Shown one piece after another: positions 63,165-64,000 of a stretch of 64,000 nucleotides of DNA (positions are counted from its first letter, which is position 1; each line of letters opens with the position of its first letter). Both the position numbers and the translations under genes were made by a program. The notes beneath the pieces are model-generated. The model saw only the letters and a list, made by a program, of their open reading frames with translations, did not search any database and was not told the origin of the DNA. The stretch lies in NCBI GenBank assembly GCA_001880285.1, contig CP016269.1:1560501-1624500 (forward strand). Direction: 5' to 3'. The stretch comes from Flavobacteriaceae bacterium UJ101. Lineage in GTDB: Bacteria; Bacteroidota; Bacteroidia; Flavobacteriales; UJ101.

Positions 63165-63450
63165 AGTATTGAAAAGGTTTAAACCCCAACCTTTCTACAA
63201 CCTGTATAAACAGTAGGTTATAGAGGGTGTGTTTTTTCTTCTTCGGAGGAGCAAACTTTGCATCGAGGAGGAAGAAATACGCTATCGAAGAGGAAATTTC
63301 ATGCAATAAGGAAGGAAAAAGCGGATGGTGTAAAAAACGAATATCAATTAATTAGAGTCGAAAAGTTGTTAAAAGGTTACGGATATTAAAAAGGCTTAGT
63401 TATTAAGAAATTAAAGGGTTATCTTAAAGACTAATAAAAACCATAAACAC
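63165..63450. other. Gene-free stretch with a nested hairpin before the HU-like gene
   Basis: No coding frame is supported here. TTTCTTCTTC (63234-63243) can pair with GAGGAAGAAA (63266-63275) with one G-T pair, and GCAAACTTTGC (63250-63260) is a palindrome inside the loop. It may be a regulatory leader or a remnant of an earlier toxin tip. Confidence 0.35.
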
Positions 63451-63831
63451 ATGAAATACAAATTAGTAGAAAGAGGCAATCCGGGTAATGCAGAAGCAGC
63501 GAAGAAATGGTATGCCAATCCGGTAAAACAAGGCACAAAAACCTTAGATACGATATCGAAAGATATATCAGGACGGTCATCGCTTACCAGTGGAGACGTG
63601 AGTAATGTGATTGAGAATTTAATCGAACAATTACCCAAATATTTAGTAGAAGGCAATAGTGTTAAGTTAGGTAACTTAGGTACGTTTCGAATTTCGTTTA
63701 GTAGTGAAGGTGTAGAAAAGCCAGCAGATTTTACTACAGATAAGATTCGAGGCGTTAAGATATTGTTTACACCCAGTAGTATCGTAAAGAAGGAGTTGGA
63801 AACGATGAAATTTGAGCAAATGAGTAGCTAG
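63451..63831 (+). CDS. HU-like DNA-binding protein
   Basis: This 126-residue protein begins MKYKLVERGNPGNAEAAKKW, the start typical of the Bacteroidota HU-related family. It continues with DVSNVIENLIEQLPKYLVEG, VKLGNLGTFRISFSSEG and a tail IRGVKILFTPSSIVKKELE. Such proteins bind and bend DNA. It stands between the RHS toxin/immunity genes and a fragment of another RHS gene. Its base composition is closer to the RHS core than to the AT-rich tip, which hints that it moves with RHS modules. Confidence 0.85.
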   Translation: MKYKLVERGNPGNAEAAKKWYANPVKQGTKTLDTISKDISGRSSLTSGDVSNVIENLIEQLPKYLVEGNSVKLGNLGTFRISFSSEGVEKPADFTTDKIRGVKILFTPSSIVKKELETMKFEQMSS

Positions 63832-63919
63832 TGAAAAGGCGATGTAGCGCTAGGGATAGAGGTGGTATCTTCCGAACTTGTTTCGGAGATAAAGCCGAAA
63901 GCCCGACCTATTAGGGTAG

Positions 63920-64000
63920 CGCCCTATTGATAAGGGAAATAATGTTAGTTCCTATGAATCGAGTGTGATAACGGGTGTCACTTCGAGTGTCCCGAACTCG
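63920..64000 (+). pseudogene. 5'-truncated RHS gene fragment running off the right edge
   Basis: After a stop at 63917-63919 the frame reads RPIDKGNNVSSYESSVITGV then TSSVPNS. It closely matches YDKVSN...SSYESSVISGVTSS of the full RHS protein (residues about 3284-3308). There is no start codon or RHS 5' part. It looks like a displaced 3' end of an RHS gene, with its own tip likely to the right. An imperfect hairpin (63867-63890, TCCGAA...TTCGGA) precedes it, and a copy of the dispersed repeat lies in the same place as in the intact gene. Confidence 0.7.
63977..64000. repeat. Dispersed repeat, left part, cut by the window edge
   Basis: GTCACTTCGAGTGTCCCGAA begins at 63977, with the same left arm as the copies at 7981, 60528 and 61449 but a different centre (TCCCGAACTCG). 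The right arm is outside the window. Confidence 0.75.

Noticed and set aside
7981..64000. CRISPR array reading of the dispersed 33-43-base repeats
   Set aside because: Only four copies, tens of kilobases apart, two of them inside a coding frame and with no regular spacers or cas genes.

Overview
This window looks like a chromosome segment of a member of the Flavobacteriia (phylum Bacteroidota). The DNA is AT-rich, -7 boxes of the type TAnnTTTG recur, and Shine-Dalgarno sites are absent. A type IX secretion (T9SS)-type C-terminal domain, a TonB-dependent receptor, DUF2911, DUF1343 (NamZ) and nrfHA with split cytochrome c biogenesis genes also fit that group. I cannot name a genus. No rRNA, tRNA, CRISPR array or intact insertion sequence was seen.

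Layout. (1) 1-8.0 kb is an AT-rich accessory region. It holds a cut-off HlyD-type export adaptor, a membrane-anchored LuxR-type regulator, an XRE regulator with an acetyltransferase, and a TonB-dependent receptor. These are followed by a small HTH gene and two tiny genes for double-glycine-leader peptides. Behind the peptides lie two DUF3267 HExxH membrane proteins and several very small membrane proteins. I read 5.1-8.0 kb as a bacteriocin-like or signalling-peptide locus with candidate immunity genes. (2) 8.1-10.7 kb holds an EamA transporter and nadB. (3) 10.8-16.6 kb is a nitrite-ammonification unit: FNR-like boxes, an outer-membrane porin, nrfH, nrfA, a ResB/CcsB-like protein, and a ccsA gene broken by one extra T in a T-run. 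(4) 16.7-24.9 kb holds an SDR/DUF2867 protein, an EI24/CysZ-like protein, a CBM9-like protein, and an AaeAB-like efflux operon with a K+-channel-like gene. (5) 25-45 kb is mostly core: uvrA, an AraC regulator, a duplicated-domain lipoprotein, namZ, a LolC/E-like permease, twin OmpA genes, cvpA, pheS, a LytS/LytTR pair, DUF2911, and a PIG-L deacetylase with a sodium symporter and a 41-residue partner. (6) 45.3-64 kb is a surface and toxin region: a tail-fibre-like protein, a 1364-aa T9SS-type protein, a 3961-aa SpvB/RHS polymorphic toxin, its likely immunity protein, an HU-like protein, and a fragment of a second RHS gene at the edge.

Most unusual points. The peptide locus depends on genes of 35-69 codons that are easily missed. 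A dispersed palindrome-type repeat (GTCACTTCGAGT...ATCGAGAAGT) lies between genes at 7981 and also sits in frame twice inside the giant RHS gene. It recurs at the matching site in the RHS fragment at the right edge. Functional statements come from motifs read by eye; no database search was run.
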